Numbered from the stretch's first letter, positions 28,760-41,352 are shown. The stretch: DNA of 64,000 bases from Patiria pectinifera (GCA_029964075.1 CM057142.1:33296392-33360391); one strand, 5' to 3'. Numbers and translations are program-made. The notes: generated by a model not told the origin, from the letters alone.

Positions 28760-31700
28760 ATGGGGGTGAGTATCCTTTATTACTTGATGGTCTCTTAATT
28801 CCGGCAGTTTATGTGTATAATTAGATGAAGAAACGTCGAACGCCATGATCATGAATGAACTTATGAACATGATGAAGTAAACCATGAGTAAACTTACACC
28901 TACAGTACTCAGTAGACTAAAGAAACGCCATGGCCATGTCGACGGCGATCGTGTAGTGTAGGGCCCCTGTTTTGTTTTGATCAAATTAGAGTCAAAAATG
29001 TTTTTAATTTGCTCAAAAATCACCTTTACAATCAAAGCAGACTTTTCTCAATTAAAGGACACCCGTTTTGCCATTAGGCCTATGAAAAGTTTCTTGGGGT
29101 AGAAATGCAAATGGGGGTGTAATGGCGTTGGTTAATGATGGTGTGCAAACCCGAAACTGACTTTTTGGGTCGGGTCAGGTCGGTTTGTCCATCATTTTAG
29201 TCGGATCGGGTCGGGTCGGTTTCAGTTTTGCGTTTGCGATTTTCGGGTCGGGTCGAAGCCATTTTGGAAAAACCTGAAATAAACCGAAATGAATCGAAAC
29301 AGAATGGAAATTCACATGGTGCATTATTTAGTGCAGAGTCACTGCGCGCGGTGCAGTGTGACTAAGATGTTTGCGGTCTGTCTCAATCGCCAATCGGTCT
29401 ATTAAACATGTAAAACTGATGTAGACCCACCATGTAGTGAGTACTGTAGATCACTTCGTGAGTGCCGCACTGCATGTTCAGTTACTGAAAGCCGATATTT
29501 TTTTTACGCGAAGCGGGTCAGTTCAGGTGCAAAAAGCGGACACATTTGCCGAACCCAGATATTCTAGGTTTTTTCGGGTCAGTTCGGTTTCGGGTCGGTT
29601 TTCTTTGAATTGTTGTCGGGTCGGGTCGGTTTTAGGTAGTCCAGTTCGGTTTCGATTCGGATTTGGTTTATAAAATAAATGTCTCAGGTCGGTTTGGCCT
29701 CGTCAACCTGACCCGATGCACATCACGAAACCGAACTGGACTACCTAAAACCGGTTCGAAACCGAACTGGACTACCTAAAACCGACCCGACCCGACCCGA
29801 CCACAAGGTTGATATCCTCATTGCACCTGCGATGAAGAGTGGTCGGCGGATCATTGATGTGGTACCCTGTGTCTGGTGGAACTGTGTTGTGCTTGTAGAT
29901 TCCATGGCCTCGCGGACTTCACTTCACAATTGCCGTTTTTGTGATTGAAGTTTCCATAGGCCTAGATCCTAAATGGTCTTGTTACCTTGCCATACTTATT
30001 CCTGTACCTGTTTGCAAACTTTAAACTAATTTTGGCTAATTTTGGAAATGATGAAGCATCCTGACCCCTCTTTACAAACAAATTATAGCTACGAAATTGT
30101 CATCTTAAAACTTACCAACACCCCTAATTGAAAACCTTTTTTCCCCATCACTTTTATCTCAGAGGAAATCTGCCAAAGGAAAGGAGAAGAAGTTGAAAAG
30201 GAAAGAGGTAAAATAACAGTTTTAAGAAAGCTACAAACTCCCTTCCTTGATGGGTGATAGGGGCAGTTTAAAGACAAAAATGGTGGCTTTACAAAATTGT
30301 TTAACACATTCCCTCCCTTCTGCCTCCTAAATATTAGGGCTAAAACATTAAGTCATGGCACTAGTAAACAATACGTATCGCAATAAAGAACCAAATAAAT
30401 GTTATGCCATTCTTAGTGTTGGCCATATTATTTGCAAAATTTCTGCCCTTGTTAGTTACAGGGATTAATGCCAACTTTGGGTGAAGTCTCACCATTTTCA
30501 GTATACTGAAAACAACATTCAAATTACGTGTTTACGTACAAGTTTGAAATTCCAATGTGTCAGTATTCTCGATTACCTGAACAGTATGTGGATTGTCAAA
30601 TAATGTATTGCAATTTATCAGCTGAATCAACTGGGTTCGAGTCCCACCCGATTTGTGTTTTCCAACGTTCTCAGTTTCACTCAGGAGGTAACACACTGAG
30701 AATACAGTGTTTACATGTCGGTGAAGGGCAAAACCTAATAGCGATTTATCAACTAAATCACCTATTCACCCCTATCAAGAATTTCTTTTAGAGTTACTAG
30801 TTAGCCTGTCAAACCAAAACATATCAGAAAACCACTTTCTTCAATCCCTCATCCTAGCCCTGCTCTTGTGTCCCAAGCTCCGCCCTCAATCTAAAAAGCC
30901 AAAAACAGTTTCTTGACTCTGTTGCTGATACAAAATTGTTTCCAAGGAAGCCGTCACACTTTCCACATAGCTAAACTTGTGTTGGAACAAATAAAAAGAT
31001 TATAATTATTGACAATACATTGTACATTTGCAAAATATAGGCCTGTTGCAAATGTATAAAATAAAATTAACAAAGAAACTGGTTGGGAAAAAAGGACGTA
31101 CATTCCCCTTTGGCTTCTGAGAGCTACTCTGCCAGGCAGTGCTTACGTTTAACATTTCCTTAATTCATGTTTTCTGATCCAGGAGCAGGCGTCCCTCGCT
31201 GCTTCTCAAGCCGTCGTTGATGCTGCTAATGCGCTTGATGATCCTATGGAGAGTCTAGCACCGTTCAAGAAATACAACAGAAATGGGTGAGTTGTGGTTA
31301 CTATACTCCTCTCCCTAGCGGGAAAAGTTGTGAGGACATTTAGGTTGTGGACTCGGTGCACAGTAGCCCCAGACTGGGATCTTGAGTGCAGAAAACTTGC
31401 AAACGAAATTAGGCCAACTTTACTCGCTTTTTAGCTGACAAAATTCTCCAAAATGTTCATGAGGCAAAGACAAGGTCCTCAGTACATGTATTTCATGAGC
31501 CAAGTTTGAGGTCTCAATTCAATTTTTAAAGTAGAGTTTTCTTCAACGATTTGCACCTGAGAGTGCAGCCAAGTGATTCCAATTTGAAACCTAAGACGAG
31601 ACGGGTACATATCCAATTTTTTTCAAAAAAGATTGACCATTCAGTAGTCTGGTGGCATGATTATGACCAGATGTATCTATTCACACTGTTGATTGATGCA

Positions 31701-34700
31701 GTGCTAAAGGGGTGCTGGACTGGTTGTTTCATGTGCAAGTCTATTTTCTTGTATTGCATGTTTTCGATACCTTAAGTTTTGGGACTCTCATACACAGTGT
31801 TAAGAGTCGAAAATTTTCGGACTAAAGTACCCCCCTCAACGGTCACAGAGGGAGAGTTGGGGAGACCACTGGGAGGGATATTTGGATGCATTGTTGACTT
31901 TAATACACTCATGCGTGCCTTACGCTCATGCGAAGACACAACAGGTCTTTGCACATTTAGAATAACTTAATCATGCATACCTCGCTCCATAAGCACGCAA
32001 ACCAGTACGCACACGTGTGTCCCATCCATTCGGCTCTCAAAAGTGTTTAAAACGCAACCTCTGCTGCTCACGCATGGAGTCATGTGGTCATCCATTACAT
32101 TCTTTCACTTAAATTGCATCTTTTGGTTACCATGACAATAATCTAGCGTGATAACTTATTAACCACTCCCCTGATGTTTTTGCAAAGGATGTTACCCTAA
32201 CAGTCCTAAATCCTCCAAAATCCTCTACTATGTAAAAAAAACAATGGCAAATACTCTTAGCTTTCAGGGATCATCAAACCTCATGTAGTGTAATGGCGGC
32301 ATGGCTCTACCCTCAATCCTTCAAAATCCTCCAAAAACCTCCCAGAGGATTTCGAGATGATAAAGGTTGAGATGTATTTCCATTTCAGGCTGAACCTGAC
32401 GATAGACTGCTGTCGGAGCACTAGTCTGGATGAGCAGACGCTAGACTGGGCCTTCAACCTCACCAAAAAAAACATGCAAACACTGTGAGTGCGCAAAAGT
32501 TTTTTTTTTATTACCTTAAACGGGCATAAAGGGTTAAAGCCACGATCACAAGCATTGAAACCACAACTTCAGAAAGGGTACTTTTCAGGATTATTGAGGG
32601 CGCTATTTAAGAACACAAAGGCCACTCTGTGAGACACCTATCTGGCATCCACCCCATCACTTTCCATGCATAAATTAGAATAAATTTAATTTCAAAATGT
32701 CACATATGTGACCAATCAAAATGTCACACGTGACCACAGAACAATTTGGATAGTAAAACTATCCCAAGAATGGCCCGAAATATGAAGTGCGTGATGTAAA
32801 ATTTGATGGTAGAAAACTTTAGGACTGCAGGAGTGCAGGGCATCCCGCATTCCAAAAATTGTTGTGGAGAACACTGTGCCTATACAGGGTGAGTAAAAAA
32901 AAACGAAACCCAAATCTTGGGACCATTGTTTTCGTGAAGTTCTGCATGTAGCACTTTCAAAATCTAGAATAAGAAAGCCCAATTCATTAGGTTTCTTTTA
33001 GTACAAGAATCATTCAAATCACTCATGTACTTTTTAAGTTACGGAATTTTAAACACAACCACAGTTTTAAGGTTCTGTCCACGGATTGCAAAAAAGTTCA
33101 GTGTTCTTTCAGCAAAATGAAAACAAATCACATAGGGATGTGTGTGAACTGTTTTCATTTTGCTGAAAGAACGCACACCTTTTTGGTGATCCGTGGACAG
33201 AACCTTAAAACGGTGGTTGTGTTTAAAATTCTGTAACTTTTTTTACTCGCCCTGTAGTTAATTACACAGAGAGACATCCAGCCTTGGCGAAAATATTTTC
33301 AGAAACAATACATGATAGTCGGCATTGTATAGTCAAATTCATCCAAAGTCCTATCAAGTCCAGCATAAGTCAAATTACAAATTCTCCAATCCCCTGGCAT
33401 TCCTTTGTTAGTGTTCATTCACTTACACGTGACTAGACAATTGAATTGATTGACTTGAGACTGGACTTGTAATGGACTCAACTGTTAGTAAAGTGATTAA
33501 CAAAGTTAGTTTAAAGTAAGCAGCAGCAGTAATTCGCTGGCGTAGTCGTGCCGTCACTCAGAGGTCAACTCTGTACAACCAGTTTATACTAGTTCATGCG
33601 TACTGCAACGGCCCAGTGAACACCGTGGTTTCGCTATGGCTGTTGTGAATCCGTTTTATAATTGGCTTGATTCTCCTCTTTGAAGCGAAAATGAGCCCAG
33701 CTGTGGTTGTACCTGGTGTGGTGACAATCTGCTGAAAGGCAGTGAACCATTGTCAGGTATTAACTTGTGAAAATGTTCTGTAAAAGTAGGATGTAAAATT
33801 GGTGCGTAAGGAATATGCATGAATCATTATCGAGGAAGTGAGGCTGACCGATGCAGGAGGTGACGTCACACTTTCTCAGCGTATACTGATATCCTTTGTG
33901 CATCATCATCTTCTACCTTAGATATGAGGCAAGTAAGAGTGGATGGAGGTCCAGGGAGAAGAGAGACGAGATGACAGACGACCGGGCGTGGTACCTCATC
34001 GCCAGGGAAACAGATGACACACCGGTGGGCTTGATCCACTTTCGCTTTGACATGGACTTTGACGATGAGGTTGTGTATTGGTAAGTATTTCACATCTTAT
34101 AAATAGTTTCATTGCCGTACCTGCTGCTGCATCAGATGAGAACCAGCCAACTGACCCCGGCAAGCTCGACGGTCAAGTGGTAAGACGTCTGCACTAGAAA
34201 GCAGGAGGTCATGGGTTCAAGTCCCACCTGAGTGACTTTTTCGAACTCTCACTCGAGAGGTACCCGCTGCAAAGTACATCAGATTCGAACCAGCCAACTG
34301 ATCCTGTAAGCTCAGTGGTCAAGTTGTAAGACATCTGCACTAGAAAGCAGGAGGTCGTGGGTTCGAGTCCAAGCGAGTGATTTTTTGTAACTTTCACTCA
34401 GTCAATGTCAAAATAATCCTGGCGCGATCTGGTTAAGCAGCGCTATGAAATTGGGCCCAGCAGATTGTAAATCTACAAAGTTATTGACTTATGTATTTGA
34501 CAGTAGTTGAGTAGATCTCACTTGCACTTCAACTTTGGAATATCTTGGAGGTTCTGGCTGAGCATGGTTGTTAAATAATGTGTATTGAGAGGCAAACATC
34601 CTTGGGTGGCGTGGTTGACACAGTGCGTAAAGTGCCCGCCTCTCACTGCTGTGGTTCGAGCCCAATGCCCAGCTCGGGTCATTTTGAGAGTAGAGCTGTT

Positions 34701-37700
34701 TGTTGATTCTCTCCTGTACCACGAGGGTTTTCCTCCCTCCGCAAAAATCAACACTTTTGATCTGGCTGTACTCCTTGGTCAGACATGGGCCGTATGGCGG
34801 CTGCCTAAGGCACCTTTACATGCCTTCGACTGAACCACGTTGTAGCTGCGGCCTTCGAATTCAGCTTCTGCTGCGAGTAAGGACGATTAGCGTCCAAAAT
34901 ATATTTATTTAAATTTGTTGGTAAACCCCTTTGAAATAGATTTTTCTGACGGCCCCCTTTTTCTTGTCCATGCAGTTACGAGATTCAGCTAGTTGAGTCG
35001 GTCCGAAGGAAAGGACTTGGCAAGTTCCTCATGCAAATCCTATCTCTGCTTGCTCACAAGTGAGTTCTTTTGAGTTTTTGTTTAAAGTATATGACCGCTG
35101 AAAAATCACAAAACAGCATTTTAGTGATAGTAACTTGATGGAAATGAGGGGGAGTCTACACCAGGCCAAGTGATTTTTTTCTAGAGATATACTGTAAGTG
35201 CTTAACCCTAACAGAACTGATCAACCCATCAAACCCCAACAGCATGTTTTGTTGGAATCTGTCAGGATGGGTACAGTACTCCTAAACTGACAGTCTTTTA
35301 CATTGGGTTGGCACACCTCCAGAATCAAAGTAAGAAATATGTGTGTGCAGTTTCCCATATGGTGTTGGAATTTGCCAGGATGGGTAATGGTTCCTAGTAA
35401 ATCATGCTAGGGAGTTAGGGTTATGTGTGGATTTTTCATAACCATGTGTCACAGGGCTGTGCTGAATAGGCCAAATACTTTGAATATTTGATCATCCACC
35501 GAATAGCATTTTGCAATTCGAATATTCAAAAAAATGTGAGCAGTCTCTAGAAGATGAAGAGAAATGCCTGTGATGTCCTATTAATCGTATAAGTTGGCAT
35601 CTTAAAAATCTTCACCTTGGATTGGACATTTGGGAGACATCCCCATAGACTTGTGCACAAAATTTTTCAAACTTCAATGTGCCCTGACCCAATATTTCCT
35701 TGTCCTTTTTCCACAAATTTCGGTATGTTTACTAATTAGACCACAAGCAATATAATCTAATTGCGACAGTGAAATTTTGCCTCTAATGGGGGCTGTGACA
35801 TTAGGGAGACATGAAAATGTCTCCCTAATGACCGGTGTCTCCCATCGTGCAAAGAAATTACGACAATGTGTCTCCTTAAAGATACCATTACACGTATACC
35901 ACTAATAATAGAACATGTATGTTCTTAATATTTATAAAGCTCACTGTTCAAGCAAATCCTGATCAGTGGACCATTGAATTCCCAATCGATGCACACAGAT
36001 TTCAACTAGAGTAACCAGTGAGATTTCAAACTGGCGCATGCGGTTTAAGCTGGTGCATGTGAAACGTGCCTGGTGTGTTCCGAATATTCTATTGAATCCA
36101 AGTTCGAATAATCGAATACTGAATGCACAACCCTAATGAGTTTTTCAGTCTTGTCCAACATCTTGAAAAAAAACATAGATACATGTACTTTTATTTTACA
36201 GGGTGCATATGAAGAAAGTGATGCTGACTGTATTCAAGAAGAACTTCACTGCTTTTGAATTTTTTAAGAACACACTCAAGTAAGTATTGACCACTGTTAG
36301 GCCCAAAAAAAAATATGTCGGTCTCTGGTCAGCGCGCGCGTCGATTTTAATCATGCGCGTCAATCTTTTTTTTTTCCAAAATGTTCCGCGGTAGCTCCAA
36401 CAGCGCCCTCTATTGCCACACCTGCTCAATTTTTTTTTACCAAAGAGCACCAAGGAATGGGAAATTGCACCAAGGCAAATGATTGAGAGCACCAAGGCAA
36501 ATTATGGAGTACACCAATGTACATGAGGACACCAAAAAAGCAAAATAGTACCCCACCTTGTCTGTACAATCCAAGCTTAAAGAAAAGAAAAAAAGCAAAA
36601 AAAAAAAAAAAAAAGCGTCCCCGCGTCAATTCTGGAACTTTGGTCTGACCAGAGACCGAATATATATATTTTTTTGGCCTTATGTACCCTGTGCCAAAAG
36701 CTCAAAAGTTTCAACTTTGGGATGAAAAAAAAAAGGTCAAAAATTCAGCCTCTGGGAAAGCTAATTTTGAATTTGAACTCAGGTGCAGATTAACGCCAGC
36801 TGGATATGGGACTTAGATTCTTGGTAGTTGGTTCATCTCCTAAATATTCCGAGGGAGTTTATACAGGAGACCAGAAACACCGGGGCAAACCCCTTCTCTT
36901 AGCGATAAGTGTCACTGGGCTCTTTTACGTGCATTGGATTACACAACACACGGGACCTACGGCTTTACGTCCCATCCGAAGGACGAAGCAATAATGGTTA
37001 AGTGCCTTGCTCAAGGGCACAAGTGTCCACCCGGCGGGCTGGAACCCACGCCACTGTTGCCTCTGAAACACCAGAGCATGAGTCCGGTGTTCTTTACCCG
37101 CTAGGCCATGACACTCCACTTAGATGTGAACCAATGGGCTCAAAGAGTTGTAAGAAACCTACATGTAGGTATGCCTTGTAACCTAAACTTACTTGCAAAT
37201 ACAGTTTTGAAATGGTAAATTATTTACAGTTGTCCTTCGGACCAAAGAGGCAGGACCCAAGGAGTCAGAACTCTTGGGCGATTTACATTTTGACCATTAA
37301 CATTTCAATCCCTCGGGAATGTCCATAGCTAAATCACTGTGACCGCAAGCCTTGCCATTCAAAGCGTGCATGCAAGCGGCCTTTGAACACGATGATCGCC
37401 GCCGCCTTTTTAGTTGGTAACCAACAACCTTCCTATGTGCTGCATAATAAGTTGTGTCCCGTCGCTACTCTTTTTTGAAAAATATATTTTACGACAAGAT
37501 AGGCTTTAACAACTGCGCAGTTGTTGGATAAGAGTTATAAATTCAAGTTATCGATGTGCAGTTATTGGTCCTTGAAAGTTATTGGTCCTTGAAATCTGTC
37601 CCTGTAAGTTGAAGATAAATTGGATTTTTCAGATAAGTTATGTCTTTTCAGACATTTTTTTATGAATTTTAATGAATTTTCATTTATGGAATTTGATTTT

Positions 37701-40700
37701 TTGGGAAATTTCACAACTTTTCACATTAAAGGTATATAGCATTTTGTTCGTCATGAAATGATTGTTTCAGTGATGTTGACCACATTGTTAGCCAGTATTA
37801 GCCAACTCTGAACAAACACTTTCAAAATCATTCATTTTTGGCGATGTATGACAACTGCGCATGCGTATTTACCATGTATTGTCTACAAAGCAATGCAAAC
37901 TCTTTCCTCTAGCATTAGTGAGCGCGGATCTCTATTAAGCAAGCTGGGTCCAGGTGCTTTTTACTGTTGCTTTCGAGTGCAGCCACGATCCTTCTTTTAT
38001 TGTTTTCTTCAAAATGACAGCATGCCAGAAGGAATAATTTCACAGGGAGTTTAGTATCATTACTATCTTTAAACCAAGTAAGCTTTTTCACAAGAATTTG
38101 GTCGGTTACTTTTTAAATAGCTGCAAATGGTCCACTCTTAAACATAGTTTGCAGAGGGCACTGACCGTCTATTCTAAGGATGAGGCATAACATTTTTGCT
38201 GACGCAGACAGAGAAAACATCTGGGCTCTAATGACTTAAACAAAACTCGATGCCTTGCGTCATGAGCTAATCAATCCAGGACCGATTCTTGGCGTATTAG
38301 AGCGCGTCCAATTTGCCTCGATAATTCCCCTGGTGGGATCAGCGCAGCTTGGTAATTATGCGATAATTCTCGACCAATACTAGACAGCGCCCCTAGAGTT
38401 TTGAAGCTAGTGGCACAGAGGGGAAATGCCCCGAATCCCTTAAGCCCAGATGTCATTAGAAAAACTCATCAATGCATGGGCAGCTTAAGTCGGGTTTATA
38501 CCGTCAAGTAAACAAACTTACTGACTACCGCTTGTTAGTTGTTTATTTCAGTCCTGAATCATTGCCACTATTGTATAAGCTGTAAGGGAGGGTCACATTT
38601 ACTTTCTAGATTGTTAAAACACTGATCCTGCACACAAGGATATATGACTCATCTGAGCTTGTGTACAAAGTGTACGGAACGGATTGTCTACATGCGTGAT
38701 GTACCGCGTCTGCGCACTGAGAACACCGCATAGAACATGTGCATGTGGAATAATGCGCGCACCATGATTGCCGACAGCTGGTGTCCCGACAGAAATTTGA
38801 CTACTGGAAGACTGCAGTCGCGCGCCAAGTCTCGCGCACGCAAGAAGCGCACGCACGACGCGCAAGTGCCATATCACGCCTCTAACCAGAAGTTTGGGGA
38901 AGTCCTTTTCTGTCAGTATGTTATGAAATACATGTACAAGTAATTAAGTGAACACGAAATATGTAATTAAATGAAGGAATAAGAATTGATTAATATAAAA
39001 TGTGAGGTGTTCTGGAAAAATGAGATGGGAACGGGGCACAGAAAAATGAAAAAAAAAGAAAAAAAAAAGCAAAGGTGGGTTACTTTTGTTGTATATTTGT
39101 AATCTTTGACATGTCTGCTACACACAGTTTTAAGAAATAGTTTTAAAATTGTGGAATAAAAGTGGTTTAAAGAAGAAAAAAAATGGCATATTTCCATTTT
39201 AATGACTACAAAACTCGAAAACTTTAAAGGCCTTATTCTCAGTATTTTACTTTTTTGACATGTTGATAAATGCGAACTTTGCACAGCCATAATTTGTCAA
39301 CAGAATGTCCGGATTTAAGTGTAACAAACAGTATTGTAACAAGCATTTATTAACTTACCCAATACCTACAAACCCTCATTTCGACCTCTGCCCAGTTCTG
39401 TCTCATTTTGCCAGAACGCCTCACAAATATCAAGTAAAGTAAAACAATAATCATCCAGCCATGTCCTAAACGTACATCACAAGCAAACTGAACTTTAAAG
39501 TGGTTTTGGTGATCGTCTTGATTTTGGTTCAAATTCAGCTCATGTTTTTTCACTACAACGAAGCGGGAAAGGAAAGATACTTAAATGATGTCCCTATGGT
39601 GGACACTTATCTCTGATCAGACACTCTTCCAGTAATTTTTAGGGAAAAGCTGGGACAACGGTTCAAAGCGGCTTTTCTACAAATGCCATAGTTTGGTGGA
39701 GAATGTTAGTCTCTTTTCCCTGTTGGTTAAATGTAAAATAGATGCAGTTGTCATACTCTTTCTGGCTGAATATAAATTGATGGAAATGAAATCACAACAA
39801 CACATTCAGGATGATGCATGTTTGCACTGTGAGTTGATTTGGATGAAAAACAAATGTCAAGAGTTTCTTGAGCATAACATGGATTAAAGGTAGATTTATC
39901 ATTTTTTTGGGTTCTTATTTTCATTTGAAGCAACAAAAGTGCTTAAAATCTATTAAAAAAAAGAGCTTAACAACTAACCTGATGAAGTTTTAGCTCAGTG
40001 AATGTTGTATTTTCCGAGAAAACAATATTCTAGGATCTCGATTTCAATTCAAAAGTTGCCGAGTCATGTTTTGAATTGCGCCCGAAATCAGCATCCAGGA
40101 CACGTTCTCATTCAGCCGATTGTAGCTACTCGATGTCACACACTGAACCGACGAATTATAGCAATCTGCAAACCTGTGCGTCGTGTGACTGTCAATGCTT
40201 GTGCGCACCCATTCAGGGCTTCGCCGAATTAAAAACGAACAACTAAGACCAAAAAAAAAAGTCTCCGGTTTCTGGTATGGAGCTTGCCCAAAAAGTGGTG
40301 CGGCAACGCGGCTTTTTTTTTTATTTTACCTGTTTGTTTTGCTTCAAATGTCGGCTGATGACTGCAAATGGTGCCCGACTAAACTTAGTGCAAATATTAT
40401 GGCAGACCAGAGAGGCCACATAAAGCTTATTCTCGATCATAACCCCATCTAAAAACACGTTAAAATTGTGCAGCAGCAGGATTCCAGTCAAACCAGTGAG
40501 TTTGGAGGTTTTGAGACATCATCTTTCATTGAAAAAAAAACTTTTTCATTTTGCCGACGCGCATGGCTACGGCGACGCGCGCGCATACCAGAAACCGGAG
40601 ACTTTTTTTTTTTGGCCTAATGGAAATTTCCAAAATGTTCCAGAATTGTGTTCTTTAGCTTCTGTCACACAAAAATTGTTAGTTTCGCATATCCGGTTTC

Positions 40701-40956
40701 TAAAATCAAACCGAATAGTAGAATTCAAACTGAATTTTTAAGATATCTGGATTTTTAATCCCACCACTATTTTTGCCGTGACTTTCTAATTTTTACCCTT
40801 AACAGATTTGAGATTGACGAGACCTCGCCCAGCATCTTTGACCCGTTGGAAGAAGATGAATACGACTATGAGATCATGAGCAAGGCAGTGCCGCAAAAGA
40901 AGGTACCTCAACCGACACAGGTGTGCAGAGACAATGGCACTCAAGCTGTGCACTGA
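28760..40956 (+). CDS. NAA40: N-alpha-acetyltransferase 40 (histone H4/H2A N-terminal acetyltransferase), complete
   Basis: Transfers acetyl from acetyl-CoA to the N-terminal serine of histones H4 and H2A. Exons: 28760-28765, 30163-30207, 31183-31286, 32389-32484, 33922-34080, 34976-35059, 36202-36279, 40806-40956 (stop TGA). All junctions are GT/AG and phases agree; the product is 240 residues against 237 in human. The start is fixed by the six-base first exon ATGGGG, which joins [10 protein letters not shown] to give the conserved lysine-rich N terminus. [15 protein letters not shown] precedes the GNAT fold; [17 protein letters not shown] and HFRFD follow. The acetyl-CoA loop RRKGLG is at 147-152. 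D127, Y136, Y138 and E139 fall at the same numbers as in human NAA40, where they are reported to shape the substrate pocket. The C-terminal tail is not His/Cys-rich as in vertebrates. Introns are loaded with MITEs and SINEs. Confidence 0.97.
29150..29805. repeat. GGTCGGGTCGGTTT-rich inverted repeat
   Basis: A region in NAA40 intron 1 full of TCGGGTCGGTTTCGG words. One arm at about 29617-29655 (TCGGTTTTAGGTAGTCCAG then TTCGGTTTCG) is answered by two tandem inverse copies at about 29728-29801. It looks like an inverted-repeat element with internal amplification. No open frame or target duplication was seen. Confidence 0.75.
30628..30735 (+). mobile_element. tRNA-like repeat with GGGCAAAACC end, copy 3 (3' half)
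   Basis: Contains GGGTTCGAGTCCCACC (B-box-like), then CACTCAGGAGGTAACACACT, GAGAATACAGTG and the terminal GGTGAAGGGCAAAACC, collinear with the right half of copy 1 at 7866-8150. Confidence 0.7.
31825..32050 (-). repeat. dispersed repeat D, copy 3
   Basis: In reverse orientation it shows the same ordered words as copy 1: CATGCGTGAGCAGCAG, CTTTTGAGAGCC, GGGACACACGTGTGCGTACT, TCGCATGAGCGTAAGG, CCCTCCCAGTGGT, CCCAACTCTCCC. It lies in NAA40 intron 3. Confidence 0.7.
32885..33254. mobile_element. long palindromic Tc1/mariner-like MITE, copy 2 (370 bp)
   Basis: CAGGGTGAGTAAAAAAAAAC start and ACTCGCCCTG end, TA on both sides (32883-32884, 33255-33256). The body matches copy 1 at 11892 (AATTCATTAGGTTTCTTTTA, CACAACCAC.GTTTTAA, TCTGTCCACGGAT), including the central inverted TTTCAGCAAAATGAAA. 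Confidence 0.85.
34105..34395 (+). mobile_element. two tandem tRNA-Ser-like modules, copy 4
   Basis: Two modules (about 34110-34252 and 34259-34395) each contain CATCAGAT..GAACCAGCCAACTGA, GGTCAAGT.GTAAGAC, CTGCACTAGAAAGCAGG and GGGTTC.AGTCC. They correspond to the central tRNA-like part of copy 1 (7866). The CTAGAAA loop matches tRNA-Ser(AGA). The acceptor stem is missing in both. Confidence 0.75.
34590..34880 (+). mobile_element. tRNA-derived SINE
   Basis: tRNA-like head with GTGGTTCGAGCCC (B-box-like), then CTCGGGTCATTTTGAGAG, CGAGGGTTTTCCTCCC, and a tail region with ACACTTTTGATCTGGCTG, GGCCGTATGGCGGCTGCC and GCGTCCAAAATATATTTATT. It ends 96 bp before NAA40 exon 6. Confidence 0.7.
36300..36679. 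mobile_element. Harbinger-like MITE, different subfamily (380 bp)
   Basis: Starts GGCCCAAAAAAAAA and ends TTTTTTTGGCC with TTA on both sides (36297-36299, 36680-36682). Inner TIR words GTCGGTCTCTGGTCAG and CTGACCAGAGACCGA are inverse. The interior has GCACCAAGG repeats and a long A run. It begins 21 bp after the NAA40 exon 7 donor. Confidence 0.8.
36785..37125 (-). mobile_element. tRNA-derived SINE with a conserved-looking central domain
   Basis: On the - strand: tRNA-like head (box-B-like GTGGGTTCCAGCC), CCCTTGAGCAAGGCACTTAA, then a central stretch seen on + as CACGGGACCTACGGCTTTAC followed by GTCCCATCCGAAGGACG. Similar central stretches recur in SINEs of many invertebrates as far as I recall; no family name is assigned. 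Confidence 0.65.
37726..38141 (-). mobile_element. TTAA-bounded MITE, family C copy 2
   Basis: Starts TTAAAGGTATATAGC and ends GCAAATGGTCCACTCTTAA. The right half is the inverse of family C copy 1 (59427-59733), sharing ATAATTTCACAGGGAGTTTA and ATCTTTAAACCAAGTAAGC. Confidence 0.7.
39001..39425. mobile_element. TGTGAGGYRTTCTGG-type MITE, copy 1
   Basis: Left TGTGAGGTGTTCTGGAAAAA and right CATTTTGCCAGAACGCCTCACA-type end make TIRs of about 35 bp, including GGGCACAG against CTGCCCAG. Copy 2 at 54865-55298 has the same ends and a similar interior (CCTCATTTCGACCTCTGCCC on this strand). Confidence 0.8.
40247..40617. mobile_element. PIF/Harbinger-like MITE, copy 2 (371 bp)
   Basis: Same length and nearly the same sequence as 3018-3388, in the same orientation, with TAA on both sides (40244-40246, 40618-40620). 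The close match suggests recent mobility of the family. It ends 188 bp before the last NAA40 exon. Confidence 0.85.
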
Positions 40957-41352
40957 AAGAACACGACAAAAACCAACGAAGGACTAACGTTTATAATCTG
41001 TTTCTGCGGCGAGGTTTCGCCGAGAAGTTTGTCTTGTAGAGCATTCATCTACCATGTGTGGACACCCATTCCAAGTTTGCCATCTAAGTAATTGCAACTT
41101 GGATATTTTTGTAAATTAGTCATGTAAAATACTAACAACTACTTTTATTGTTCAACAGTGTTGTAGTTGCATGACTACTCTTATCTGAGTACAAAGCACT
41201 GCTAAGTACCAAGATATATACCAAGTACGAATATTGTCAGACAGTACTCGAGTTGTACTAGTGTACGAGTATGAGTTTACCGACTACGAGTACTACAACA
41301 CTAGTGCACAAGCCTATATCGTCTTGGCCTTTGGCACCAGTGGGTTCACTAT

